Source: Holophagales bacterium UBA5704
GTDB taxonomy: Bacteria; Acidobacteriota; Thermoanaerobaculia; Multivoradales; UBA5704
DNA: 41,844 nt
Direction of reading: 5' to 3'
Assembly: GCA_002420005.1 (NCBI GenBank)
Contig: DIHE01000043.1
Span: 15,196-57,039, forward strand
Below are positions 23,994-31,459 of the stretch, in pieces. The notes below the pieces were generated by a model that ran no database searches, was not told the origin of the DNA, and was given only the letters and a program-made list of their open reading frames with translations. Both the position numbers and the translations under genes were made by a program. Within the stretch, counting starts at the first letter, position 1; every line of letters starts with the position of its first letter.

Positions 23994-24962
23994 ATGAAGC
24001 ATGACCAACTGTTCAAGAGGTTGCTCCAGGCGTTCTTTTTTCAGCTCCTGCTGCTGGTGGCCCCCACCTTCGCCGGGCGGCTCCAGCTCGCCGAGCCGAG
24101 CTTCCTGGACAAGGAGCACTACACGGACTGGCCGGATGGCGAGCCACGGGAGGTGGATCTTCTCGCTCGGGTGGTGGAGGACGGAAGCGGGGTGCCCCTC
24201 CTCGTCCACGTGGAGATCGAAGCCCGGGCGGGGGCCGGGATGGGCCGGCGGCTGCTGGGCTACTTCATGCAGATCACCCAGCGGCACCACCTTCGGGTGC
24301 TCCCCATCCTGGTGAACGTGCGGGGAGGACGCTCGGGGGTGAGCCTGGGGGTGCTGGAAGAAGGCTTCGACTCCCTCCCGGTCCCCACACTGGTGTTCCG
24401 CTACCACGTCCTGGGCCTCGCGGGCTGCCGCGCGGCAGAGTGGCTGGCCCGCCCCGAGCCGTTGGCCTGGGCTCTCGCCGCGCTGATGGATCGCGGAGAC
24501 TGGTCGCGGGCGGAGCTCAAGCTCGAATGTCTGCGGCGGATTGGGCCGTGGGAGGGCGCCGGGTTTCTCAAAGCCCTGTTGATCAACTGGATCGAGAGCT
24601 ATGTACAATTGACCGGTGAGGAGAACGCCGAGTACCGGCGTCTCCTCCGCCGGGAAGACAACAAGGAGGTCCGAGAGATGGAGCTGACCTGGATGGACAA
24701 GCTCGAGGCCAAGGGGGAGGCTCGCGGATTGGCCAAGGGAGAGGCCCGCGGGATCGCCAAGGGCAGGGCCGAGGGGGTGGCCCGGATGCGCGAAGCGGTT
24801 CTGCGGCGGATCGAAGAGCGGTTCGGTGGGGTCCCGGATCGCGTATCGGCGAAGGTTGCAGCCATCCGTACTCCGGAGCCGCTGATCGAGTTGGTCGAAA
24901 AGATCCGGCTCGTGGAGTCTGCCGAGGACCTCCTCCCGCGGCGACGCCGGTCCAGGATCTGA
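23994..24962 (+). CDS. Rpn-family recombination-promoting nuclease / putative transposase
   Basis: A 322-residue protein starting MKHDQLFKRLLQAFFFQLL. EPSFLDKEHYTDWP and GEPREVDLLARV followed by PLLVHVEIEARAGAGMG carry the acidic residues of the PD-(D/E)XK nuclease fold. LVFRYHVLGLAG, WALAALMDRGDWSRAELKLE and LKALLINWIESYVQLTGEE follow in the usual Rpn order. Family members are DNA nucleases linked to RecA-independent recombination. The C-terminal part (about 225-265) has short KGEARG/KGRAEG repeats, probably a charged helix. GGAG precedes the ATG at 23994. The 3' part of this gene is duplicated at 26598-27017. The 5' region is unusually T-rich for the window, which may point to transfer. Confidence 0.85.
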   Translation: MKHDQLFKRLLQAFFFQLLLLVAPTFAGRLQLAEPSFLDKEHYTDWPDGEPREVDLLARVVEDGSGVPLLVHVEIEARAGAGMGRRLLGYFMQITQRHHLRVLPILVNVRGGRSGVSLGVLEEGFDSLPVPTLVFRYHVLGLAGCRAAEWLARPEPLAWALAALMDRGDWSRAELKLECLRRIGPWEGAGFLKALLINWIESYVQLTGEENAEYRRLLRREDNKEVREMELTWMDKLEAKGEARGLAKGEARGIAKGRAEGVARMREAVLRRIEERFGGVPDRVSAKVAAIRTPEPLIELVEKIRLVESAEDLLPRRRRSRI

Positions 24963-25010
24963 CCCTCCAGGCCCTCCCCTGCGGCGGGGGACCGGCCCCC
25001 CCGCCGCTTG
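24555..25010 (+). repeat. Direct repeat of the Rpn gene 3' part, copy 1
   Basis: About 455 bases, from GGCGCCGGGTTTCTC to the GC-rich stretch after the Rpn stop, recur at 26598-27064 in the same orientation. The copies differ by a few substitutions and by 12 extra bases in copy 2 (one RAEG unit). The distance between equivalent starts is 2043 bases. Confidence 0.9.
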
Positions 25011-25047
25011 GCTCCTGAAGCTCCGGTAGACAAGGTCAAGGACTCGC

Positions 25048-26574
25048 TCAAGGGGCGCGTAGCGACTCCCGATCGAGCACCCGCCCGCCGAGGATTACGA
25101 CGTCGATCGCACGGTAGGCGTCGACGTCCCGGAGGGGATTGTCCCTGAGCAGCAGCAGGTTCGCGCGCTTCCCCACCTCGATGCTGCCGATCTCCTGCTC
25201 GAGATGAAACGCCCGCGCGTTCCCCAGTGTGGCGGCGTGCAGGATCTGCGCGAGCGGCACGCCTCCGCGGGCCCAGGCCTGCATCTCGAAGAAGCCCGCC
25301 AGCCCCGGGGGCTGGCTCCACCCGAATCCTCCGACCGCGGTGTCGGTGCCGAGCAGGAGACACGCGCCGTGCGCCGACCAGCGCCCGATCTCGCGCTCGT
25401 ACCGCTGGTTGATGTGCGCCAGCAACCGCGGGGCCTCACCCGCGAGGGCCTCGGCGTTCATCGGTGTTTCGCTGATCAGCGGGCCGAAGCGCTGCAGGAA
25501 GAGGTCCCGTTGGACCTGGGCATCCGTGCGCAGGTACTCCACGTAGGCCTCGGAGAGCACGTCACGCAGGGTGGCGTTTTGAAGAAGCTCCGGCTCGAAG
25601 AGCGTTGAGGTGCCGCGGAGCGTCATCGCCGTGGGCTGGATGCAGACGCGGCCGGCCGCGAGCGAGTCGGCGAGCCCGGCGACCTCTGGCGGCACGGTGC
25701 TCCCGGCCCGGAACGAGCCCGGCCATTCCCACAGCCCGTGCGCGAGGACGTCGACGCCGCTGTCGAGCGCCAGGCGATGGCCCGCCGGGGTCGTCGCGTG
25801 CATCACCACGGTCATGCCGCGGCGGTGGGCCTCTCCCACGACCTCGCGCACGATCTCGGCGGAGGGGAGCTTGAAGCTCGGCCGCTCCTCCCCCGGCCAC
25901 CAGAGCGCCTCCTCGTAATAGAGCTTCACGCAGCGCCCGCCCTGCTCGGCGATCCGCGCAACGGTCGCCGCGGGGGTGTGTTCCCGCGGGTCGTATCCCG
26001 GCGGCAGCTCCGGCGTCGTGAACCGGTCGTGCAGGAAGTTCGGGAAGTCGGCCAGAAACTCCGCGGCGCCGTCGTAGTCCGTGGCCATGAAGTCGTTGGA
26101 GAGCACCAGCCCCTGCCCGCAGTGGTAGAGCTCCGGGTGCACGGGCGCCGCTTCGAAACGCTGGTTGACGGAAGGCACCGCGTTCAGCTCGATGATGCTG
26201 GTGTAGCCGTAGTAGAGGAAGCTGCGGGGCAGCTGCGTCGCGTAGGCGGCCTTCAGCGTGTCGTACTGCGAGGTGTAGCGCCGATGGAGGCCGGGCGCGT
26301 GGTACAGATGGACGTGACTGTCGATCAATCCGGGGATCAGGAAGCGCCCCGTCCCGTCCATCGTGACCGCGGCCGTGCGGGTGGCGCGACCCGGCTCGAC
26401 GCCGACAATGCGGCCGTCGGCGACGCAGACGGTCGCGGTCTGGGGTCCGTGTCCCCGCGCCTGCTGATCGGGGGAGACGACGGTCACATTGACGATGCAG
26501 AGATCGGCGGGCTTGTCCTGGGCAAGGCACGGGAGGGCGACAAACGCCAGCGCGAGCAGTGGAAGATGTCTCAT
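25048..26574 (-). CDS. Secreted amidohydrolase family protein
   Basis: A 508-residue metal-dependent hydrolase with a signal peptide (MRHLPLLALAFVALPCLAQ, cut near residue 19). The amidohydrolase metal sites are present: HxH in LIDSHVHLYH (about 95), a candidate carboxylated Lys in GRCVKLYYEEALWW (about 220), His in MTVVMHATTPAGH (about 255) and VLAHGLWEW (about 278), and Asp in LLLGTDTAVGG (about 415). The C-terminal IEVGKRANLLLLRDNPLRDV closes the composite beta-sandwich. The substrate cannot be named; imidazolonepropionase- or dipeptidase-like hydrolysis is typical. The start ATG lies only 24 bases from the duplicated Rpn segment, so its native upstream region has been replaced. Confidence 0.88.
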   Translation of the reverse strand: MRHLPLLALAFVALPCLAQDKPADLCIVNVTVVSPDQQARGHGPQTATVCVADGRIVGVEPGRATRTAAVTMDGTGRFLIPGLIDSHVHLYHAPGLHRRYTSQYDTLKAAYATQLPRSFLYYGYTSIIELNAVPSVNQRFEAAPVHPELYHCGQGLVLSNDFMATDYDGAAEFLADFPNFLHDRFTTPELPPGYDPREHTPAATVARIAEQGGRCVKLYYEEALWWPGEERPSFKLPSAEIVREVVGEAHRRGMTVVMHATTPAGHRLALDSGVDVLAHGLWEWPGSFRAGSTVPPEVAGLADSLAAGRVCIQPTAMTLRGTSTLFEPELLQNATLRDVLSEAYVEYLRTDAQVQRDLFLQRFGPLISETPMNAEALAGEAPRLLAHINQRYEREIGRWSAHGACLLLGTDTAVGGFGWSQPPGLAGFFEMQAWARGGVPLAQILHAATLGNARAFHLEQEIGSIEVGKRANLLLLRDNPLRDVDAYRAIDVVILGGRVLDRESLRAP

Positions 26575-26597
26575 GGCCGGGCACTACGCTGCGGGTC

Positions 26598-27017
26598 GGC
26601 GCCGGGTTTCTCAAAGCCCTGTTGATCAACTGGATCGAGAGCTATGTACAATTGACCGGTGAGGAGAACGCCGAGTACCGGCGTCTCCTCCGCCGGGAAG
26701 ACAACAAGGAGGTCCGAGAGATGGAGCTGACCTGGATGGACAAGCTCGAGGCCAAGGGAGAGGCCCGCGGATTGGCCAAGGGAGAGGCCCGAGGAGTGGC
26801 CAAGGGCAGAGCCGAAGGCAGGGCCGAGGGGGTGGCCCGGATGCGCGAAGCGGTTCTGCGGCGGATCGAAGAGCGGTTCGGTGGGGTCCCGGATCGCGTA
26901 TCGGCGAAGGTTGCAGCCATCCGTACTCCGGAGCCGCTGATCGAGTTGGTCGAAAAGATCCGGCTCGTGGAGTCTGCCGAGGACCTCCTCCCGCGGCGAC
27001 GCCGGTCCAGGAGCTGA
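26598..27017 (+). pseudogene. Truncated second copy of the Rpn-family gene (3' part)
   Basis: The frame reads AGFLKALLINWIESYVQLTG through to RRRRSRS and is nearly identical to residues ~188-322 of the gene at 23994, with one extra RAEG unit. The nuclease core, including the acidic active-site residues, is missing, so it cannot be an active nuclease. The open frame extends 13 codons upstream into unrelated sequence without a Shine-Dalgarno. Expression of the charged tail alone from an internal ATG is possible but unsupported. Confidence 0.85.
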
Positions 27018-27064
27018 CCCCTCCAGGCCCTCCCCTGCGGCGGGGGACCGCCCCCCGCCGCCTG
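26598..27064 (+). repeat. Direct repeat of the Rpn gene 3' part, copy 2
   Basis: Second copy of the segment at 24555-25010, including the GC-rich bases after the stop codon. It is followed by a 48-base fragment of the amidohydrolase 5' region (27075-27122), so the second unit is a deleted copy of the first. Confidence 0.9.
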
Positions 27065-27074
27065 CTGGGTGTGG

Positions 27075-27122
27075 CGACGCCGACAATGCGACCGTCGGCG
27101 ACGCAGACGGTCGCGGTCTGGG
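27075..27122 (-). pseudogene. 48-bp remnant of the amidohydrolase gene
   Basis: These 48 bases match 26397-26444 (inside the amidohydrolase, encoding TVCVADGRIVGVE) at 47 of 48 positions in the same orientation. The rest of the second amidohydrolase copy is gone. This fixes the history as tandem duplication of an Rpn-tail plus amidohydrolase unit, then a deletion of roughly 1.35 kb. Confidence 0.8.
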
Positions 27123-27156
27123 TCTGGAGCGAGTGGCCGGCGGCCGGAGCGATTTG

Positions 27157-27390
27157 TCAGGCACTTTGCTGTGTAAGGTTCGCGACGACCTCTTGGGTTA
27201 CGTCCTTTCCGCCTCCGAAGTCTGTGATGAACGCACCGATCGTGTAGATCGGCCCCCAAGGTATTCCCCACCATCCCAGCAGGAACGAAATGAGGGAGAA
27301 CCCGAGCCCTTTGGTGATCGCACTTTCTCCGGCGCGGACAAAGTAGATGTCGCTGGGCGATTGTGTTGCCTGAACGAACCTGCGCCTCAA
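27157..27390 (-). CDS. Small membrane protein coupled to the CPBP protease gene
   Basis: A 77-residue protein. The conserved-looking core is SPSDIYFVRAGESAITKG, then GLGFSLISFLLGWWGIPWGP and IYTIGAFITDFGGGKDVTQ. One or two hydrophobic segments (about 32-58) suggest a short membrane protein. I recall similar IPWGPIYTI...GGKDVT proteins as hypotheticals in several phyla, but no function. The likely start is a TTG (27390-27388) that overlaps the TGA of the CPBP gene as TTGA; no in-frame ATG or GTG precedes the conserved part. Coupling with the protease suggests a functional pair. The start is the least certain part. Confidence 0.65.
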   Translation of the reverse strand: MRRRFVQATQSPSDIYFVRAGESAITKGLGFSLISFLLGWWGIPWGPIYTIGAFITDFGGGKDVTQEVVANLTQQSA

Positions 27391-28118
27391 CCGAAGTAGA
27401 GCTGGACGAGCCGGGCCGTATCGTAGAGCGAGTGGGCGGCGACCAGAACCCAGAGGTTGCGGCCGGTGCGAAGGTAGATCACTCCGTAGAGGAGACCGAT
27501 CGCCGTCGCGTTCAGGATCGAAACGAAGCCGTGCCTTCCATGGACGAGTCCGAAGAGCAACGCGACGATCACGATTCCGCACCACCAGGCCCGGCTGGAA
27601 TCACCGAGCGCACGCGCCACCCGGCTCAGCAGAAACCCGCGAAACAGCGCCTCCTCGGTGATCCCGACGAGAAAGAAGGTGTAGGTCGCGAGGATGGCGA
27701 AGGCGAGAGGATGCTCCGCGACCGCCGCGAAATCAGAAGGCGGCCAGGTCCCGCCCCAGAGCGACGGCAGAGCACGCACTCCAAGATTGACGAGGAGGGT
27801 CGCGACGGTGGCTCCCAGAGCGGTCAGCCAGAAGCGCGGCCACGACTCCGGCCTGCGAAACCCCACGTCGGACCAGCGCTCGCCACGCAGCCACAGGATC
27901 CACGTGAGGAGAGGAAGCGAGACCAGCGGCATCAGGTACTCGGTGAGATAGATGCGCCAGTCGCTGTAGTCCATCTGCCGCAGATCGAGCCCGAATCCCT
28001 CCGTCAGCGCGACGGACTGCGCCGAGGCGGCGAGCACGAGAACCACGAGCCACCCGGCCATGTCGGCGAAGGACCGCCACACAACCTGTTTTCGCGTGAG
28101 AGCTTGCTGTTCGTTCAT
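27387..28118 (-). CDS. CPBP family intramembrane metalloprotease
   Basis: A 243-residue membrane protein with about seven hydrophobic segments. The CPBP (Abi, Rce1-like) motifs are present: EExxxR in GITEEALFRGFLLSRVA (about residue 155), FGLVHG (about 193) and the final NLWVLVAAHSLYDTARL (about 222-238), which supplies the last His and Asp/Asn ligands. Relatives process prenylated or bacteriocin-related peptides, or act in self-immunity; the substrate here is unknown. The start ATG at 28118 follows GGGAAGAGAT, which is one arm of a long hairpin (28125-28180), so translation may be structure-controlled. It overlaps the small membrane protein gene downstream. Confidence 0.88.
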   Translation of the reverse strand: MNEQQALTRKQVVWRSFADMAGWLVVLVLAASAQSVALTEGFGLDLRQMDYSDWRIYLTEYLMPLVSLPLLTWILWLRGERWSDVGFRRPESWPRFWLTALGATVATLLVNLGVRALPSLWGGTWPPSDFAAVAEHPLAFAILATYTFFLVGITEEALFRGFLLSRVARALGDSSRAWWCGIVIVALLFGLVHGRHGFVSILNATAIGLLYGVIYLRTGRNLWVLVAAHSLYDTARLVQLYFG

Positions 28119-28124
28119 CGGGTC

Positions 28125-28180
28125 ATCTCTTCCCGGCTGAGAACGCCGTCGTATCTGCTACGACGGATATGGGAAGAGAT
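28125..28180 (-). promoter_or_regulatory. Nested hairpin burying the CPBP ribosome-binding site
   Basis: ATCTCTTCCC (28125-28134) is the exact complement of GGGAAGAGAT (28171-28180), and inside it CCGTCGTA (28146-28153) pairs perfectly with TACGACGG (28159-28166) around a five-base loop. In the minus-strand RNA the last arm is GGGAAGAGAT, directly before the CPBP start codon, so its purine-rich site would be paired. It could instead act as a terminator for the upstream secreted-protein gene, though no U-run follows. Confidence 0.6.
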
Positions 28181-28190
28181 TACCGCGACC

Positions 28191-29741
28191 TCAGAACGCC
28201 AGCGTATCCGCCCGGCTCGCCATCGTGCCGGCGGGGTTGTGATAGGTCCGCACCTGGCCGGTTGCCGTATCGGTGACGGTCAAGTCGAATTCGACGTCGG
28301 TGAGCGAGCCGTAGAACACCCAGAAATGGCCGTTCAGGGCGCGGCCGTCGAGGACCTTGACGGCGAGCTCGTAGTTGGCCGGGGTGAAGAACCAGAAGGA
28401 ACCGGTGTCATCGGTGAGCGGGATGGGCGTTCCGATGCCTTCGGCACCGGTGGAAGGGACCTTCCAGGCGACCTCGGCGCGGAAGCGGTCGCCGTTCAGG
28501 CAGATCGCGGTGGCGGCGCCGCAGGCGAGTGTGAGGCGGCGGGCCGCGACGCGCGAGCCGTCCAGGCGCTGCATCCAGGTGACCAGCCAGCCGTCGGCAG
28601 CGGCCACCGCCTGTCCGTCGTGCTGCTCGCCGGCGGCTCCGTCGTGCACCAGAAACGCAGCACCGAGGCTCTCGCCGGTTGCGGTGTAGGCACGGGCCCA
28701 CACGTCTCCTTCCACGGGTTCCAAGCTGGCCGGCCCGGAGGAGATGGGATTGATCTCCTGCCCCCACACGACCAGGAAGCTGCCATCCGGCCGTGCCGCC
28801 ACGCTGGTCACGTAGGCGCTGAACCAGAGGCTCGGCGTGGAGCCGACGGGGATCGGGTCACCGAGGGGCTGGCCGGAGGGAGAGAACCGCCGGGCGAAGA
28901 CACGGTAAGGCGCCTGCACGCCGGCCTGCTCGGTCCAGGCGGCGATGAAATGGCCGGACGCATCGGCGGAGATCGCCGCGGAGACGGCCAGTGCGGAAGC
29001 CTGGATGGTCTGCGGCCCGACCGGCGTTCCGTCCGCCGCAAAGGCCTGGATGGAGACCTGCATCCGAACGTGCCCCGTCACGTCGCTGATGAATTCGAGC
29101 CGGGAGACGGCGAAGCCGCCTCCGGGAAGGGCGGTCACCGCGAGGAACCCGCTCGCGCTCGCCAGGATCATCTCGCCGGTCACGGGCGTCCCGTGCGAGT
29201 CAAAACGCCGGGCGAGGATGCGCCGGGCCGAATTCCAGACCACCACGAATCCGCCGTCCGGCTCCGCCGCCACCGCGGGGTCGCCGACGCCTTCCGCGAC
29301 GCCGCTGCCGTTGTCGAGCTCCTGCGGCGAGCCGAGGCGGTTTCCGGCGGAGTCGAGGAGCTGAACCACGATGGTGCCGTCGCCGGTGTAGGTCGGGGGA
29401 GTCGGGGGCCGGTAGCCTGTCCAGACCGCCACGAAGCCACCCGAGGCGAGAGCTGCCAGCCGCGGCGAATCCGGCCCGGCCGAGCTGAGCTTCCGTGCTG
29501 CCGAGAGCGGAGCATCCGACGCGGCAAAGGCGCGGGTGTGGATCGACCGGCTGTCTCGCCAGACGCTGACGAATCCGCCGTCGGAGCGCAGGGCGATGGC
29601 CGGAGCCGCTTCGCGCACGTGCAGATAGCCCGCCGTGGTCACCAGGATCTCGGGTCCGGCGGTGAGAGATTGAGCGAAGGAGGGAGTGGCGGAGACCGCC
29701 ACCAGGGTTGAGAGGAGCGCTATCCGAGAAAGGGCTCGCAT
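28191..29741 (-). CDS. Secreted beta-repeat protein with conserved C-terminal module (paralog B)
   Basis: About 516 residues with a signal peptide ending in SFAQ-S. The body is a run of ~50-residue units of the form DGGFVSVWRD, GGFVAVWTG, DGGFVVVWNS, GHFIAAWTE, GSFLVVWGQ, each followed by a RxF or RAxxxxG strand; this resembles a beta-propeller of unknown ligand. The last ~105 residues form a separate module: ICLNGDRFRAEVAWKV, DDTGSFWFFTPANYELAVKV, LDGRALNGHFWVFYGSLTDV, and TYHNPAGTMASRADTLAF at the very end. I recall this module on many exported proteins of Thermoanaerobaculia-like bacteria, possibly a surface-attachment domain. The ATG at 29741 is preferred over 29747 since GGAG then lies eight bases away. 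Role unknown. Confidence 0.8.
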   Translation of the reverse strand: MRALSRIALLSTLVAVSATPSFAQSLTAGPEILVTTAGYLHVREAAPAIALRSDGGFVSVWRDSRSIHTRAFAASDAPLSAARKLSSAGPDSPRLAALASGGFVAVWTGYRPPTPPTYTGDGTIVVQLLDSAGNRLGSPQELDNGSGVAEGVGDPAVAAEPDGGFVVVWNSARRILARRFDSHGTPVTGEMILASASGFLAVTALPGGGFAVSRLEFISDVTGHVRMQVSIQAFAADGTPVGPQTIQASALAVSAAISADASGHFIAAWTEQAGVQAPYRVFARRFSPSGQPLGDPIPVGSTPSLWFSAYVTSVAARPDGSFLVVWGQEINPISSGPASLEPVEGDVWARAYTATGESLGAAFLVHDGAAGEQHDGQAVAAADGWLVTWMQRLDGSRVAARRLTLACGAATAICLNGDRFRAEVAWKVPSTGAEGIGTPIPLTDDTGSFWFFTPANYELAVKVLDGRALNGHFWVFYGSLTDVEFDLTVTDTATGQVRTYHNPAGTMASRADTLAF

Positions 29742-29754
29742 CGACATGTCTCCA

Positions 29755-31326
29755 TCAGAAGGCCAGCGTATCCGCCCGGCTCGCCATCGTGCCGGCGGGG
29801 TTGTGGTAGGTGCGCACCTGGCCGGTCGACGTGTCGGTGACCTTCAGGTCGAACTCGACGTCGGTCAGCGAGCCGTAGAACACCCAGAATTTGCCGTTGA
29901 CCGCGGTGCCGTCGAGGACCTTGACCAGGAGCTCGACGTTGGCCTGGTTGAAGAACCAGAAGGCGCCGGTGTCGTTGGTGCGGGGGATCGGTGTGGCGAG
30001 ACCCTGCTGGCCGGTGGCCGCCACCTTCCAGGTGACCTCGGCACGGAAACGTGCGCCGTTCAGGCAGAGGGCGGTCGCCGCGCCGCAGGAGAGCGAGAGG
30101 CGGCGGGCACGGACGCCGTCGGCTCCGAAGCGGCGGACCCACGAGACGATCCAGCCGCCCGGCGTCGCCTCGGCCTCGCCCACACGGTGCTCCCCGTCCT
30201 GGGCGTCGTGGACCCGGAAGGCGGCGCCGAGCGGGATCCCCGCCGAATTCCAGGCGCGGGCCAGGACATGGCCCGGCCGGGGTTGCTCTTCGCCGGTCCC
30301 GCCGTTGATGGTGGCGCCGTCCCACCAGGTGACGAGGAAGCTCCCCTCGGGCCGCACCGCCACGTCACCGACCAGGAATCCCCGGCCGTACTCGTTCGTC
30401 TCCGCGATGAGGAGGGGCGCCGCGAGGGGCTGTCCCTGCGGGCTGAAGCGCCGGGCCCGGACCCGCCAGGTGCTCGCGAGGGCGGTGTCGGAGATCTGGA
30501 ATTCGCTCCAGGCCACGGTCAGGCGGCCGGCGGCGTCGGAGGAGACGTGCGGATCCCAGCCGAACACCCCGAGCGCGAGCGGATCGGCCACCCGGGTCTC
30601 CGCGGTGGCCGGCAGGCCATCGGGTTGGAAGAGCCGCAGGACGACGTCGCCGGGGGCCGTCACGGGATCGCTGACGGTGCGGTACCAGGTGACGGCGAAA
30701 GCGCCCTCCGGCAGGGAGGCCACCGAGGGGTACATCCCGGGGCCGGCGGTGACCTCGGGTCCCACCGGCTGCCCCTGTTCGTCGAAACGCCGGGCGTGGA
30801 CGTCGCCGGAGCTCTCCCAGGCCGCGATGAACCCGCCGCCGGGCTCGGCGGCGACGGCGACCGCGGTCGGAAGCCAGCCGTCCCGTTCCACATCGCCCTC
30901 GCTCAGCGTGATCAGCCCGGCGATCGGCGCGCCCGCGGGGTCCAGGATGCGGGCCGCGATCTTCACGTGGTCGAGAAGGCCGGGGTTCCTGCGGGTCGAC
31001 GACCAGACGACGACCGAGGTGCCGGAGGGGAGCGCCGCGGCTTTCGGCGGGGAGAGGACGTCGGACCCTTCCAGGCTGAGCTGCTGGCCGGCGGCGAGCC
31101 GCGGAGTATCCGCCGCAGAGAAGGCGCGCGCGTAGGTGCGGCCGAAATCCTGCCACGCCGCCAGGAAGCCGCCGTCCGCACCGGCGGCCAGGGAGGTTTC
31201 GAAGAGGGTGTCGAAGGGCAGGCCCGACACCCGGATCTCCGGCCCGGCGGAGAGGGTCTGAGAGGCCAGGGGTACGGCGGCGAGCACCGCAAGGCTCAAA
31301 GGGAGCAGCCAGCTTTTCAAAGGCAT
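29755..31326 (-). CDS. Secreted beta-repeat protein with conserved C-terminal module (paralog A)
   Basis: About 523 residues, paralogous to the next gene downstream over its full length. It has a signal peptide (MPLKSWLLPLSLAVLAAVPL, cut near ASQ-T), repeated units of the form GGFLAAWQD, GGFIAAWES, GAFAVTWYR, GRLTVAWSE, GSFLVTWWD, and the same C-terminal module (LCLNGARFRAEVTWKV, NDTGAFWFFNQANVELLVKV, NGKFWVFYGSLTDVEFDLKV, ending MASRADTLAF). The ATG at 31326 is chosen over an upstream in-frame codon because it begins the signal peptide; GGAG lies 11 bases upstream. A small gap to paralog B and the shared direction indicate one transcript formed by tandem duplication. Confidence 0.8.
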   Translation of the reverse strand: MPLKSWLLPLSLAVLAAVPLASQTLSAGPEIRVSGLPFDTLFETSLAAGADGGFLAAWQDFGRTYARAFSAADTPRLAAGQQLSLEGSDVLSPPKAAALPSGTSVVVWSSTRRNPGLLDHVKIAARILDPAGAPIAGLITLSEGDVERDGWLPTAVAVAAEPGGGFIAAWESSGDVHARRFDEQGQPVGPEVTAGPGMYPSVASLPEGAFAVTWYRTVSDPVTAPGDVVLRLFQPDGLPATAETRVADPLALGVFGWDPHVSSDAAGRLTVAWSEFQISDTALASTWRVRARRFSPQGQPLAAPLLIAETNEYGRGFLVGDVAVRPEGSFLVTWWDGATINGGTGEEQPRPGHVLARAWNSAGIPLGAAFRVHDAQDGEHRVGEAEATPGGWIVSWVRRFGADGVRARRLSLSCGAATALCLNGARFRAEVTWKVAATGQQGLATPIPRTNDTGAFWFFNQANVELLVKVLDGTAVNGKFWVFYGSLTDVEFDLKVTDTSTGQVRTYHNPAGTMASRADTLAF

Positions 31327-31379
31327 GGAAGGTTCTCCGTAATTTGTAGAGGCATACGTCCCCCGCGGCAAAGGCGTCT

Positions 31380-31408
31380 ATGCCATGATCGCATGAAGGT
31401 AATGGCAT
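31380..31408. promoter_or_regulatory. 7-bp inverted repeat in the divergent fadJ / secreted-protein region
   Basis: ATGCCAT (31380-31386) and ATGGCAT (31402-31408) form a perfect inverted repeat with a 15-base spacer, and CATGATGCGGCA-like text repeats nearby. It lies just upstream of the fadJ -35 element, a likely place for a regulator site. Confidence 0.4.
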
Positions 31409-31423
31409 GATGCGGCAAGATTC

Positions 31424-31453
31424 TTGACACGCTGCGGCATTGCTCCCTAGGAT
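31424..31453 (+). promoter_or_regulatory. fadJ promoter (TTGACA-18-TAGGAT), predicted leaderless
   Basis: TTGACA at 31424-31429 is a consensus -35; TAGGAT at 31448-31453 is the -10 after an 18-base spacer. The ATG is six bases after the -10, so the first transcribed base would be about the A of ATG. An AGGA within the -10 could also act as a Shine-Dalgarno if a start lies further upstream. Confidence 0.6.
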
Positions 31454-31459
31454 GGGTCC

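Noticed and set aside
26559..26597. Extension of the second Rpn copy upstream to an ATG-like start
   Set aside because: These codons are antisense to the amidohydrolase signal peptide and have no counterpart in the full-length gene.
27363..29711. 782-codon plus-strand open frame
   Set aside because: Antisense to the CPBP and secreted-protein genes; rich in Arg, Gly and Asp with no domain.
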